Positions 1 through 6,160 of a stretch of DNA of 9,192 bases are shown here, one piece after another. Source of the stretch: Halobacteriales archaeon SW_9_67_25 (GTDB lineage Archaea > Halobacteriota > Halobacteria > Halobacteriales > Haloarculaceae); NCBI GenBank assembly GCA_003022745.1, contig PXSU01000155.1, positions 7,769 to 16,960 on the forward strand, given 5' to 3'. Under the pieces are notes generated by a model, which saw nothing but the letters and a program-made list of their open reading frames with translations, had not been told where the DNA came from and did not search any database. The translations under genes and the position numbers were made by a program. Numbering within the stretch: position 1 is the stretch's first letter; the number at the start of each line of letters is the position of its first letter.

Positions 1-218
1 TCCCCGCCGACGCCGTGGCCCTTGGCCTCCTGGTGTGTCTCCCCGATCAGGAACCGACGGTCGTCGGGGACGTGGTCTGGTTTAGCAAGGTCGGTCCGGG
101 CGGTGTTGATCGCCATGGAGTGTCGACAGAGATTGCGGCCGGTCTGCTGTTCGAACTCGAGCATGTGATCCAGTATTTTGCTGCCGGCGTTGCCGACACC
201 GATTGTAGCAAGTTTCAT
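1..218 (-). CDS. cetZ: CetZ-family tubulin/FtsZ-like GTPase (N-terminal part, cut by window edge)
   Basis: The minus strand starts with ATG at 218-216 and reads 72 codons to the window edge with no stop, so only the N-terminus is present. It begins MKLATIGVGNAGSKILDHML, the first strand and glycine-rich T1 nucleotide-binding loop of CetZ. AINTARTDL follows near residues 36-44, and a GHGVGG motif comes at the end. CetZ proteins are archaeal tubulin/FtsZ-superfamily cytoskeletal GTPases; CetZ1 of Haloferax controls cell shape and motility, while other paralogues have unclear roles. The Arg-Asn-Leu-Cys and AKGHGVGG segments look more like a secondary paralogue than CetZ1, but this is from memory. 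The gene is divergent from dapD and has an AT-rich box about 28 nt before the ATG, consistent with a leaderless transcript. The GTP-binding tubulin signature GGGTGSG would lie beyond the window. Confidence 0.9.
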   Translation of the reverse strand, partial: MKLATIGVGNAGSKILDHMLEFEQQTGRNLCRHSMAINTARTDLAKPDHVPDDRRFLIGETHQEAKGHGVGG

Positions 219-245
219 ATTTGCTGAACGTACGGTCCCGTCCTG

Positions 246-254
246 TAATTTATC
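246..254 (-). promoter_or_regulatory. Putative TATA box for cetZ (leaderless)
   Basis: Read on the minus strand this is GATAAATTA, an AT-rich island in G+C-rich surroundings. It is centred about 30 nt before the cetZ ATG, the expected distance for haloarchaeal TATA boxes with a transcript that starts at or just before the start codon. Confidence 0.5.
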
Positions 255-366
255 TTGGGGCCACTCTCGCTCACTCCGGAATCGATTTCGCGGTCCCCGG
301 TCTGTTGTTCGCTCCGATTGACCGAACGAAGACGGGTCTCCATTACACACAATCTGGTCACCGCAG

Positions 367-375
367 TATATTAAA
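367..375 (+). promoter_or_regulatory. Putative TATA box for dapD
   Basis: TATATTAAA is the most AT-rich stretch between cetZ and dapD. It predicts transcription starting near 395-400 and a 5' leader of about 90 nt before the dapD ATG, unlike the leaderless arrangement suggested for other genes here. It makes dapD the likely first gene of its transcript, with no dapA or dapB upstream. Confidence 0.5.
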
Positions 376-381
376 CTACGT

Positions 382-395
382 CTGACATCTGTCAG
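382..395 (+). promoter_or_regulatory. Perfect 5-bp dyad at the predicted dapD transcription start
   Basis: CTGAC-ATCT-GTCAG is a perfect inverted repeat that begins 7 nt after the TATA-like box and ends at the predicted transcription start. The position would suit a repressor operator blocking initiation, or a small 5' hairpin. A 5-bp dyad can occur by chance, so this is tentative. Confidence 0.25.
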
Positions 396-486
396 CTACC
401 GTGCCCTGGCGCCGTGAGTCGCCCGGCTGGCTCCAAACTCGCTGCGAACCGGAGAACCGATAACCCGGGCCCGTCCAGTGTGAGAC

Positions 487-1317
487 ATGAGTCTTCGATC
501 CGCTATCGGGGATCTGTGGCACCGGTACGAGGACGGACTGTCACCGGCAGACGCCGGCAGGGAGGAGCTGTCGGTACTGTCCGACTTTCTGGCCGCACTC
601 GAGGAGGGGTCGGTCAGAGCCGCCGAGAAAACGGACGGCGAATGGCACGCGAACCAGTGGGTCAAGCACGGCATCCTCCTGAACTTCAGCCTCCGGTCGA
701 TCTCCGGCTATGAGTACGGGGATGTCACGTACAACGACGTCCTCCCGGTGCTCGATACCGACGGTCTGGGCGAGCGGGGATCGCGCAACACCCCCGACGG
801 CACGACCGTCCGCCGGGGTGCCTACCTCGGCTCGGATGTCATCATGATGAGTCCGTCCTTCGTGAACATCGGGGCCCACGTCGGCGATGGAACGCTCGTT
901 GACTCCTGTGATACCGTCGGCTCGTGCGCGCAAATCGGCGAGAACGTGAAACTCGGCGCGAACACGCTGATCGGAGGGGTCCTCGAACCGGTCGAGTCAG
1001 CACCCGTCGTCGTCGAGGACGGCGTCTCGCTCGGTGCCGGCTGCCGGGTCACCTCCGGGTTCGTCGTCGGTGAGAACAGCGTCGTTGGCGAGAACACGCT
1101 CCTCACGCCCCGAATCCCGGTCTACGACCTCGTCGATGAGCGGGTCCTCTACGGCCGCCTGCCTCCAGAGCGGCGCGCGTTCACGCGCTACGTCGAATCC
1201 TCGGTCGGTGACCACGACCTCTTCGATGGCGGGGCATACAAGCCAGCCGTCGTGGCGACCGACATCGAAGCGGACACGCTCGAGGCCACCGAACGCGAGG
1301 ACGCGCTCCGTGAGTGA
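487..1317 (+). CDS. dapD: 2,3,4,5-tetrahydropyridine-2,6-dicarboxylate N-succinyltransferase
   Basis: This 276-residue protein is nearly the same length as E. coli DapD (274). It transfers succinyl from succinyl-CoA to tetrahydrodipicolinate, the first committed step of the succinylase route to diaminopimelate and lysine, in the cytoplasm as a left-handed beta-helix trimer. The N-terminal helical domain spans about residues 1-105. Hexapeptide repeats follow from about 110 to 205, including SPSFVNIGAHVGDGTLVDS, TVGSCAQIGENVKLG and IGGVLEPVES. Asp139 aligns with the proposed catalytic Asp141 of the E. coli enzyme. By my alignment from memory the E. coli Glu189 position is Arg187 here, which may be normal for archaeal DapD. 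No Shine-Dalgarno sequence precedes the ATG. The zinc-ribbon gene starts 80 nt after the stop. The identity is secure from the long conserved beta-helix run. Confidence 0.95.
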   Translation: MSLRSAIGDLWHRYEDGLSPADAGREELSVLSDFLAALEEGSVRAAEKTDGEWHANQWVKHGILLNFSLRSISGYEYGDVTYNDVLPVLDTDGLGERGSRNTPDGTTVRRGAYLGSDVIMMSPSFVNIGAHVGDGTLVDSCDTVGSCAQIGENVKLGANTLIGGVLEPVESAPVVVEDGVSLGAGCRVTSGFVVGENSVVGENTLLTPRIPVYDLVDERVLYGRLPPERRAFTRYVESSVGDHDLFDGGAYKPAVVATDIEADTLEATEREDALRE

Positions 1318-1363
1318 CACCCTGGCTGCCGAGCGGGCCGCTGCAGTCGCCGGAACCCGCCAC

Positions 1364-1372
1364 CGAACTTTT
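1364..1372 (+). promoter_or_regulatory. Putative BRE/TATA element for the zinc-ribbon gene
   Basis: CGAACTTTT is centred about 30 nt before the ATG at 1398, with no ribosome-binding site between them. This fits a haloarchaeal leaderless promoter and supports that ATG as the start. Confidence 0.45.
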
Positions 1373-1397
1373 GTCCCTCCGGACCCAACAGTGCGGC

Positions 1398-1631
1398 ATG
1401 GGTCCCTGGGTGCCGTTTGCCTCCTATTTGCTCATTTGCGTGCTGGCCGCCCTGCTGGGCTGGCTTCCGTTCCGACTGCTCGAACGCTACTCGCTGGTCG
1501 AGGAAGTCGAGTCGACACGCCGGACGATGAACCGGGGAACGGCCGGACACGGCATTCCCTGCGTGGGCTGTGGCATGCACAACGAGGGTGCGTACAGCTA
1601 CTGTCGACAGTGTGGTCGCCGGCATCGGTGG
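1398..1631 (+). CDS. Small membrane-anchored zinc-ribbon protein, 3' end uncertain (no stop codon)
   Basis: From ATG 1398 the frame encodes a hydrophobic segment (residues about 5-25), a short charged linker, and a zinc ribbon with two Cys pairs: C55-x2-C58 and C69-x2-C72 (CVGCG and CRQCG). Small haloarchaeal proteins of this form are common, usually of unknown function, and usually end just after the second Cys pair. Here there is no stop. The frame stays open to 3207 through the lysA region, and neither of the other two forward frames has a stop before the lysA ATG. Codons lose their G/C-ending preference after about 1630, so real coding probably stops there; the end given is my estimate. 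The TGG codon at 1629-1631 is one base from TGA or TAG, so a stop-loss change or sequence error is possible. The gene sits between dapD and lysA, but no link to lysine synthesis can be shown. Confidence 0.65.
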
Positions 1632-1636
1632 GAACC

Positions 1637-1648
1637 AATACATTCAAT
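1637..1648 (+). promoter_or_regulatory. Possible weak promoter element for lysA
   Basis: AATACATTCAAT is an AT-rich patch centred about 30 nt before the ATG at 1673. It may mark a leaderless lysA promoter, and it supports the view that the zinc-ribbon coding region ends before it. Confidence 0.25.
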
Positions 1649-1672
1649 CGTGGCGGAGCCGACAGACAGGCA

Positions 1673-2823
1673 ATGGCCACCCACTCGTCTTCCCCGGCGG
1701 TCCGGCGACTCCCGGGAATTACAGGCGTTTCGCGGCGGCCTTTCACGAGGCCGAAATCAAGTACGCCGCGAAAGCACACACCGGAGCGGCCGTGCTGTCG
1801 ACGCTGCTCGACATCGGTGTCGACATCGAGTGTGCAGCAGCCGGCGAACTCGGGCGTGCCATCCGGGCCGGGAGCGACCCGAACGCACTCCAGTACACGG
1901 CCGTCAACCCTCCCGGCGCGGACCTCGATTACGCCGTCGAACTGGCCGCGGACAACCCGGGCCTGACCATCACTGCCGGGGCGCGAGACACCTTCGACCG
2001 GCTCGCAGCACGGGGCTACGACGGCCGGGTCGCAATCCGCATCAACCCCGGTATCGGGACTGGTCACCACGAGAAAGTCGCGACCGGCAAGGACGCGAAG
2101 TTCGGCATCCCGTACGAGGACGTCCCCGGGGTCGCCGAGTCGGTGCGCTCGCGGTTCGACCTCGTCGGGATTCACGCCCACGTGGGCAGCGGCGTTCTCC
2201 AGGCGGACCTGGCGGACCACTGCCGCGCGCTCGGCGTGGTAGCAGAGATGGCCCGCACGGTCGGCGACCTCGAATTCGTCGACTTCGGCGGTGGATTCGG
2301 GGTACCCTACCGCGAAGACGAGCAACCACTCGATATGGCGGCAGTCGGGGAGAAGGTGTGGTCGGCAGTCCAGCCCCTCGACGCGAGGGTCGTCCTCGAA
2401 CCCGGCCGCTACATCGTCGCCGACGCGGGCTGTCTCCTCACCGAGGTCAACACGGTGAAGGAGGCGCCCTCGACGACCGTCGTCGGCGTCGACGCGTCGC
2501 TCGCGACCATGATCCGTCCGGCGATGTTCGACGCCTACCACCCGATACGGAACGTCTCGGCACCCCGGCGGGAGGCGCGGTCGGTGTCCGTCGGCGGCCC
2601 CTGCTGTACGAGCGCGGACGTCTTCTGTACCGACCGTCCGCTTGCCGCCCCACAGCGGGGCGACCTGCTGGCCATCGGCAACGTCGGTGCCTACGGCTAC
2701 GAACTCGCGAGCAATTTCCACTCGATGCCACGCCCGGCCGAGGTCGCACTCGACGGCTCCGAGACGAGAGTCGCCCGCCGCCGGGAGACGTTCGAGGACC
2801 TGGTGCGACTCGAAGTCGAGTAG
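1673..2823 (+). pseudogene. lysA: Diaminopimelate decarboxylase LysA, N-terminus frameshifted and partly deleted
   Basis: LysA converts meso-diaminopimelate to lysine and CO2 using PLP, the last step of the pathway. From about 1717 to the TAG at 2821-2823 the reading frame is a convincing LysA. It has NYRRFAAAF, then YAAKAHTG with the PLP-binding Lys codon at 1771-1773, HVGSG (2179-2193), EPGRY (2398-2412), GPCCTSAD with the catalytic-type Cys at 2605-2607, and GAYGYE with Tyr at 2692-2694. The expected start does not lie in that frame. ATG 1673 opens MATHSSSPAVRRL, which resembles haloarchaeal LysA N-termini, but in a different frame. VRRL ends at 1711 and NYRRF begins at 1717. The roughly 25 residues normally between them, including the conserved GTPLYV strand, are absent and the frame changes. 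The in-frame ATG at 1570 gives non-LysA sequence. Either this is a frameshifting deletion that makes a pseudogene, or it is an assembly or sequencing error. The family call is firm; the loss of function is inferred. Confidence 0.85.
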
Positions 2824-2883
2824 CCGGGGACCGGCCTGTGATACAATCGGTCACGCCGTCTCAGCACCCGAAACACTACCCGG

Positions 2884-2890
2884 TTATGTA
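2884..2890 (+). promoter_or_regulatory. Putative TATA box for the two-helix membrane protein gene
   Basis: TTATGTA is centred 30 nt before the ATG at 2917, after a CCGAAACACTACC purine/pyrimidine stretch that could hold a BRE. No Shine-Dalgarno sequence is seen, so a leaderless transcript is likely. Confidence 0.35.
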
Positions 2891-2916
2891 TCCACCGACG
2901 CGGATATTCAGGACGT

Positions 2917-3117
2917 ATGGCCACCCTCCACAGAGAAGAAGTTACGAGCATCGTAGTAGTCGGGACCATCCTTGCTGTGTTCGCCTGGTATGGCTCCGAG
3001 ATGAGTGGGATACAACGGCTGACCAACAGCGTCATCGTTTCACTCGTGGGGATTGCTTCTGCAACGGCCGGATTCTACGTGCTGAACCGGTGGAATCCCG
3101 GCTGGTATCGCTCGTAG
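2917..3117 (+). CDS. Small two-transmembrane-helix protein, function unknown
   Basis: The 66-residue product has two clear hydrophobic helices, about residues 9-26 and 36-57. They are separated by a short polar turn containing YGSEMSG, and the protein ends with NRWNPGWYRS. I do not recognise a family. A real gene is supported by the clean two-helix pattern, a plausible leaderless promoter and the absence of a competing ORF of known type. By hand count G+C is about 56% (113/201), clearly below the neighbouring dapE start (about 70% in the first 60 bases sampled), so it may be a later arrival. In the haloarchaeal gene orders I recall, dapF (diaminopimelate epimerase) lies between lysA and dapE, and this gene occupies that place. 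Holin-like or small stress membrane proteins have similar shapes, but nothing here distinguishes between these. Confidence 0.6.
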   Translation: MATLHREEVTSIVVVGTILAVFAWYGSEMSGIQRLTNSVIVSLVGIASATAGFYVLNRWNPGWYRS

Positions 3118-3231
3118 CAGGAGACGTGGCTCGTACCGGATCGTTCCGTGACACACTGGCTGACTGGAGAAGGGCCAACGGGGTAGTCTCGAACGAAATC
3201 GGTATGTGAACGCCGTCACACTATCGAGTCA

Positions 3232-4305
3232 GTGCCTTTCGACGTCGACTCCTTTCTCCGCGACGCCGTCCGGACCCCGTCACACGAGGACGTCACGGCG
3301 ATGCGGGACCTGGTCGTCGAGACGCTCGAAGGGGCCGGCGTCGAAACCAGCGTCGACGAGGTGGGAACGGTCGTTGCGACCCGTGGCACGGGGAGTCCAC
3401 ATCTCGTTTTCAACACGCATATTGATACCGTCCCCCCACGCGTCGAGTACCGGGACCAGGGGGACGTGGTCTACGGTCGTGGTGCCTGCGACGCGAAGGG
3501 CCCGCTTGCTGCGATGGTCCAGGCGTTCCTGGCAGCGTCCCCGGGAAGCGGGCGGCTCACGCTCGCACTCTCCCCGGACGAGGAGACCACGCAGGTCGGC
3601 GGAGCCACCCTCGCCGAGCGGCTGGACGCCGACAGTACAGTCGTCGGCGAACCGACCGGGCTGGACGCCTGTGTCGCTGCCCGGGGCCAGTTCGAGGGGT
3701 CGGTCACCGTCAGGGGGGAGAGTGCCCACGCCGCCGACCCTGATGAGGGCACGAACTCCATCCGCGCGGCGTGTGCGGTCCTCCGCGCGATGGACACTTA
3801 CGACGAGGAGCAGGGCCCGGGCACACACGCAGTACTGGGTCGACCGACCCTCGTGCCGTCACTCGTCTCCGGGGGCGAGGCGATAAATCAGGTGCCGGCA
3901 GAGTGTACCATCAGGTTCGACAGGCGGAGTGTCCCGCCCGAGACTGCCGGCGGATTCGTCACGGGCCTCCAGCGTCACCTCCGTCGGACGGGACCCGAGG
4001 GGGTGGAGGTGTCGGTCTCGCTGCTCCGTTCGGACATACCACATCCGGAGGCCTTCCGGACGGACCCGGACGCACGGATCGTCCGGAGCCTCGAAGATGC
4101 CGGCGCCGGCGAGACACGGCCCTTCGGCGCCGCGACGGAGGCGTCGTACTTCGCGGCCAGGGCACCGACAGTCGTGTTCGGCCCTGGCGTGCTGGCCGAC
4201 GAATCCGGCCCCGTCGCCCACGCCGACCGCGAGTACGTCGACCGTCGCGACGTCGAGCGTGCGGAGTCGGTGCTGCGCGAGACCGCGGAGTTGTTCCTCC
4301 AGTGA
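3232..4305 (+). CDS. dapE: Succinyl-diaminopimelate desuccinylase (M20 metallopeptidase family)
   Basis: The 357-residue cytoplasmic enzyme would hydrolyse N-succinyl-LL-diaminopimelate to LL-diaminopimelate and succinate with a two-zinc centre. All expected M20 landmarks are present: NTHIDTV with His63, GRGACDAKG with bridging Asp87, SPDEET with catalytic Glu117 and ligand Glu118, VGEPTG with Glu140, and VAHADREY with His330. The lid/dimerisation domain runs from about 150 to 260, including GESAHAADPDEGTNS. The C-terminal FGAATEASYFA and FGPG motifs are typical. The start is a GTG at 3232. No in-frame ATG exists nearby, and the first residues MPFDVDSFLRDAV match the usual N-terminus. No Shine-Dalgarno sequence is seen, and a weak AT-richer patch (about 3195-3207) lies 30 nt upstream. 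The 114 bp after the preceding gene hold nothing else I can support. M20 relatives such as ArgE/LysK share the fold, so specificity rests mainly on the dapD/lysA context. Confidence 0.92.
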   Translation: MPFDVDSFLRDAVRTPSHEDVTAMRDLVVETLEGAGVETSVDEVGTVVATRGTGSPHLVFNTHIDTVPPRVEYRDQGDVVYGRGACDAKGPLAAMVQAFLAASPGSGRLTLALSPDEETTQVGGATLAERLDADSTVVGEPTGLDACVAARGQFEGSVTVRGESAHAADPDEGTNSIRAACAVLRAMDTYDEEQGPGTHAVLGRPTLVPSLVSGGEAINQVPAECTIRFDRRSVPPETAGGFVTGLQRHLRRTGPEGVEVSVSLLRSDIPHPEAFRTDPDARIVRSLEDAGAGETRPFGAATEASYFAARAPTVVFGPGVLADESGPVAHADREYVDRRDVERAESVLRETAELFLQ

Positions 4306-4321
4306 TGTTCGTCCGACATCA
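4303..4321 (+). terminator. Hairpin at the dapE stop codon, possible transcript end
   Basis: TGATGT and ACATCA form a perfect 6-bp inverted repeat with a 7-nt loop. It includes the dapE stop codon and is followed by TTT. It lies between two transcription units, before the next promoter. The T run is short and archaeal termination depends mostly on T tracts, so the call is tentative. Confidence 0.3.
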
Positions 4322-4330
4322 TTTCCGAAC

Positions 4331-4346
4331 GTAAAACCGAAAAAGG
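4331..4346 (+). promoter_or_regulatory. Putative BRE/TATA promoter of the Bat/VWA operon
   Basis: GTAAAACCGAAAAAGG is the only AT-rich run in the 61-bp gap after dapE and is centred 28 nt before the ATG at 4367. No Shine-Dalgarno sequence precedes that ATG, so the operon probably begins with a leaderless gene. Confidence 0.45.
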
Positions 4347-4366
4347 CGCCCGGCGTCTGCGTGGGT

Positions 4367-6160
4367 ATGGTCCTCCAGCAGTTTTTCCTCTCGCCCCTCG
4401 GTCTCGCAGCCCTGGCCGTGGCGGTGCCGTTGGTCCTCCTGTATCTGATCCGGCCGGACCCGAGCAGGGTGGAGTTACCGACCTTCCGGTTTCTCACCGA
4501 GGAGGAGCGCCAGCAGTCGACGACACCGCTTCTCGAACAGCTCTCGCGGAGCCTCCTGTTACTCTTGCAGTTACTTATCATCCTGCTGATCGCAGTCTCG
4601 CTGGCCACCCCCTACGTCCCGGTCTCCGAGCGCGAGGCAGTTACCGAAACTGTCCTCGTGGTCGATACGAGCGCGAGCATGGCGACCGCTGCGGACGGGG
4701 ACACCCGGTTCGACCGCGCGCTGTCCGAAGCCGACGCGGAGGTGACACAGCGGACGTCGGTCGTCACGACTGTCGGCCGGGGGACGGTGGCACTCAGGCG
4801 CGGGTCACCAAGCGACGCCCGGGAGACGCTGGGTGGGTTGCGCGTCAGTGATGCCCCGGGGGATTTGCGGTCCGCTATCGCACAGGCCGGCACCATCGTG
4901 GGCGAGGACGCCCGCGTCGTCGTCCTGAGCGACTTCGCTGGCGAGGGCTGGACGGATGCTGTCGCGACACTCCGGGCGCGGGGCATCAGCGTCGACCTCC
5001 GCCAGTTCGACCGCGGCGGCGAGACCAACGTCGGATTCGTCGACCGCCGGTTCTCGGGCGCCGAGGTGACCCTCTCGGTGAAGAACTTCGGCGACAGTCC
5101 GGTGACGCGGACCGTCAGTCTGGGCGACAGCCAGCGGGAGGTCGACCTCGGTGCGGGTGACGTCGCAACCGTGACCGTCCCCGTCCCCGCTGGAACGAGC
5201 CGAGCGCAACTCTCGCCGGGTGACAGTTTCGCCACCGACGACACCGCCTATCTGGCCGCCCCGTCGGACCCGACCGTCGACGTGCTGGTCGTCACGAACG
5301 ACCGGAACCGCTTTCTGACGACAGCCTTCGAGGTCAATGACCAGGTCGATCTCACCGTCGAGACGCCGCCGGGTGCCATCGAGGGCGAGTTCGACGTCGT
5401 CGTCTACAGCAACGTCGAGCCCGACTCGCTGCTCCCGGGGAACGTCGAGACCGGCCGAGACGTGCTCGCAGACGGCGGTGGCGTCGCCATCCAGGCCCAG
5501 GAGTCGTTCCCCGAGGAGTACGGCGACCTGCTCCTCCTCGAACCAGCGGGACTCTCCCAGGCGGCGACTATCCAGCAGACCGCGGAAACCGACCTGACGC
5601 GGGGAATCAGTTTCCAGGCACCCGACGAGTACGTCGCCGGCACGCTACGGTCCGGGGAGGCCCTGGTGGCACTGCGCGACGGGACGCCACTGATTGCGAC
5701 CGCCAGCCGGGGCGAGGGGCGGGTGCTGTACTACGGCTACATCGAGGAGTCGTCCAGTTTCAAGTTCAACGCCCAGTACCCTGTCTTCTGGAAGCGGGCG
5801 GCCTTCTTCCTGGCCGACCGCAAACCGCTCACGGCGCTGAACCGCGAGACCGGCGACACGCTCCGGTTCGACGCCGAGACCATCGAGGGGCCCGCGGGAC
5901 AGCTGTCGGGGTCACGGACCGAACTGGCCGACGCGGGAATCTACGCGACCGGGACGCGACGTCGAAGCGCGTCGTTGCTCTCGGAGCGCGAATCGGACGT
6001 GGGTGTGGCCCCGATCAGCGACCGCGGCGACGAGGTCGGTGCCGTCGTCACCGAGGAGGAGCGAACCGTGCCCCGGCCGCTGACAGAGTTCGTGGTCGTC
6101 GGTGCACTGTTGTTCGTGGTGGCCGAACTCGGCTACCTCCGCCGGCGGGGTGACCTCTGA
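4367..6160 (+). CDS. BatA-like membrane protein with von Willebrand factor A-like domain
   Basis: The 597-residue product begins like the BatA (aerotolerance regulator N-terminal) domain: helix one at about residues 9-28, an Arg-rich loop with VELPTFRFL, and helix two at about 61-81. A VWA-like domain follows (about 94-215) with MIDAS motif D100-x-S-x-S (DTSASM) and VVVLSDF (Asp189). The MIDAS Thr appears to be missing, since the expected site reads PGDLRSAI, so metal binding may be weakened. Residues about 220-300 look like an immunoglobulin/CARDB-type beta domain, and about 303-480 like a class I glutamine-amidotransferase-like fold without an evident catalytic Cys. A third helix (about 573-590) ends in RRRGDL. 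By the positive-inside rule the bulk lies outside the cell. ATG 4367 is chosen because the longer open frame runs back over dapE and because the BatA signature starts immediately. The stop overlaps the next ATG by one base (TGATG). Bat proteins usually work with MoxR ATPases; none is in the window. Confidence 0.85.
   Translation: MVLQQFFLSPLGLAALAVAVPLVLLYLIRPDPSRVELPTFRFLTEEERQQSTTPLLEQLSRSLLLLLQLLIILLIAVSLATPYVPVSEREAVTETVLVVDTSASMATAADGDTRFDRALSEADAEVTQRTSVVTTVGRGTVALRRGSPSDARETLGGLRVSDAPGDLRSAIAQAGTIVGEDARVVVLSDFAGEGWTDAVATLRARGISVDLRQFDRGGETNVGFVDRRFSGAEVTLSVKNFGDSPVTRTVSLGDSQREVDLGAGDVATVTVPVPAGTSRAQLSPGDSFATDDTAYLAAPSDPTVDVLVVTNDRNRFLTTAFEVNDQVDLTVETPPGAIEGEFDVVVYSNVEPDSLLPGNVETGRDVLADGGGVAIQAQESFPEEYGDLLLLEPAGLSQAATIQQTAETDLTRGISFQAPDEYVAGTLRSGEALVALRDGTPLIATASRGEGRVLYYGYIEESSSFKFNAQYPVFWKRAAFFLADRKPLTALNRETGDTLRFDAETIEGPAGQLSGSRTELADAGIYATGTRRRSASLLSERESDVGVAPISDRGDEVGAVVTEEERTVPRPLTEFVVVGALLFVVAELGYLRRRGDL
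6147..6153 (+). promoter_or_regulatory. Shine-Dalgarno site for the second VWA gene
   Basis: GGGGTGA closely matches the haloarchaeal anti-Shine-Dalgarno complement (GGAGGTGA) with a 6-nt spacer to ATG 6160. Inside the operon, initiation appears SD-driven, in contrast to the leaderless first gene. Confidence 0.5.

Noticed and set aside
15..227. 70-codon plus-strand ORF at the left edge
   Set aside because: It is antisense to the cetZ N-terminus, whose minus-strand translation is clearly conserved.
1310..1672. GTG at 1310 overlapping the dapD stop, opening VSDTLAAERAAAVAG in the same frame as the lysA ATG at 1673
   Set aside because: The overlap looks like an operon start, but the product soon becomes Arg/Ser/Pro-rich with no recognisable domain, and it overlaps the better supported zinc-ribbon gene. 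It could be a relic, but I cannot support it.
1711..1716. SmaI-type CCCGGG exactly at the lysA break, hinting at a cloning junction
   Set aside because: Such hexamers are common by chance in G+C-rich DNA, so the site alone is not evidence of an artefact.
1705..1720. Programmed ribosomal frameshift joining the two lysA frames
   Set aside because: No slippery heptamer is seen, and a frameshift would not restore the missing 25 or so conserved residues.
1432..2721. Long minus-strand ORF (429 codons) opposite lysA
   Set aside because: It is a shadow frame created by G+C-rich codon use. The plus strand encodes conserved LysA motifs.
1314..3209. 631-codon plus-strand ORF spanning the zinc-ribbon gene, lysA and the small membrane gene
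   Set aside because: After about 1630 its product is Arg/Pro-rich out-of-frame translation of lysA. Only the first part (from 1398) is a plausible protein.
3929..4366. Upstream extension of the BatA-like open frame
   Set aside because: It overlaps dapE out of frame and is Arg/Ser-rich. The BatA signature begins at ATG 4367, after a promoter-like element.
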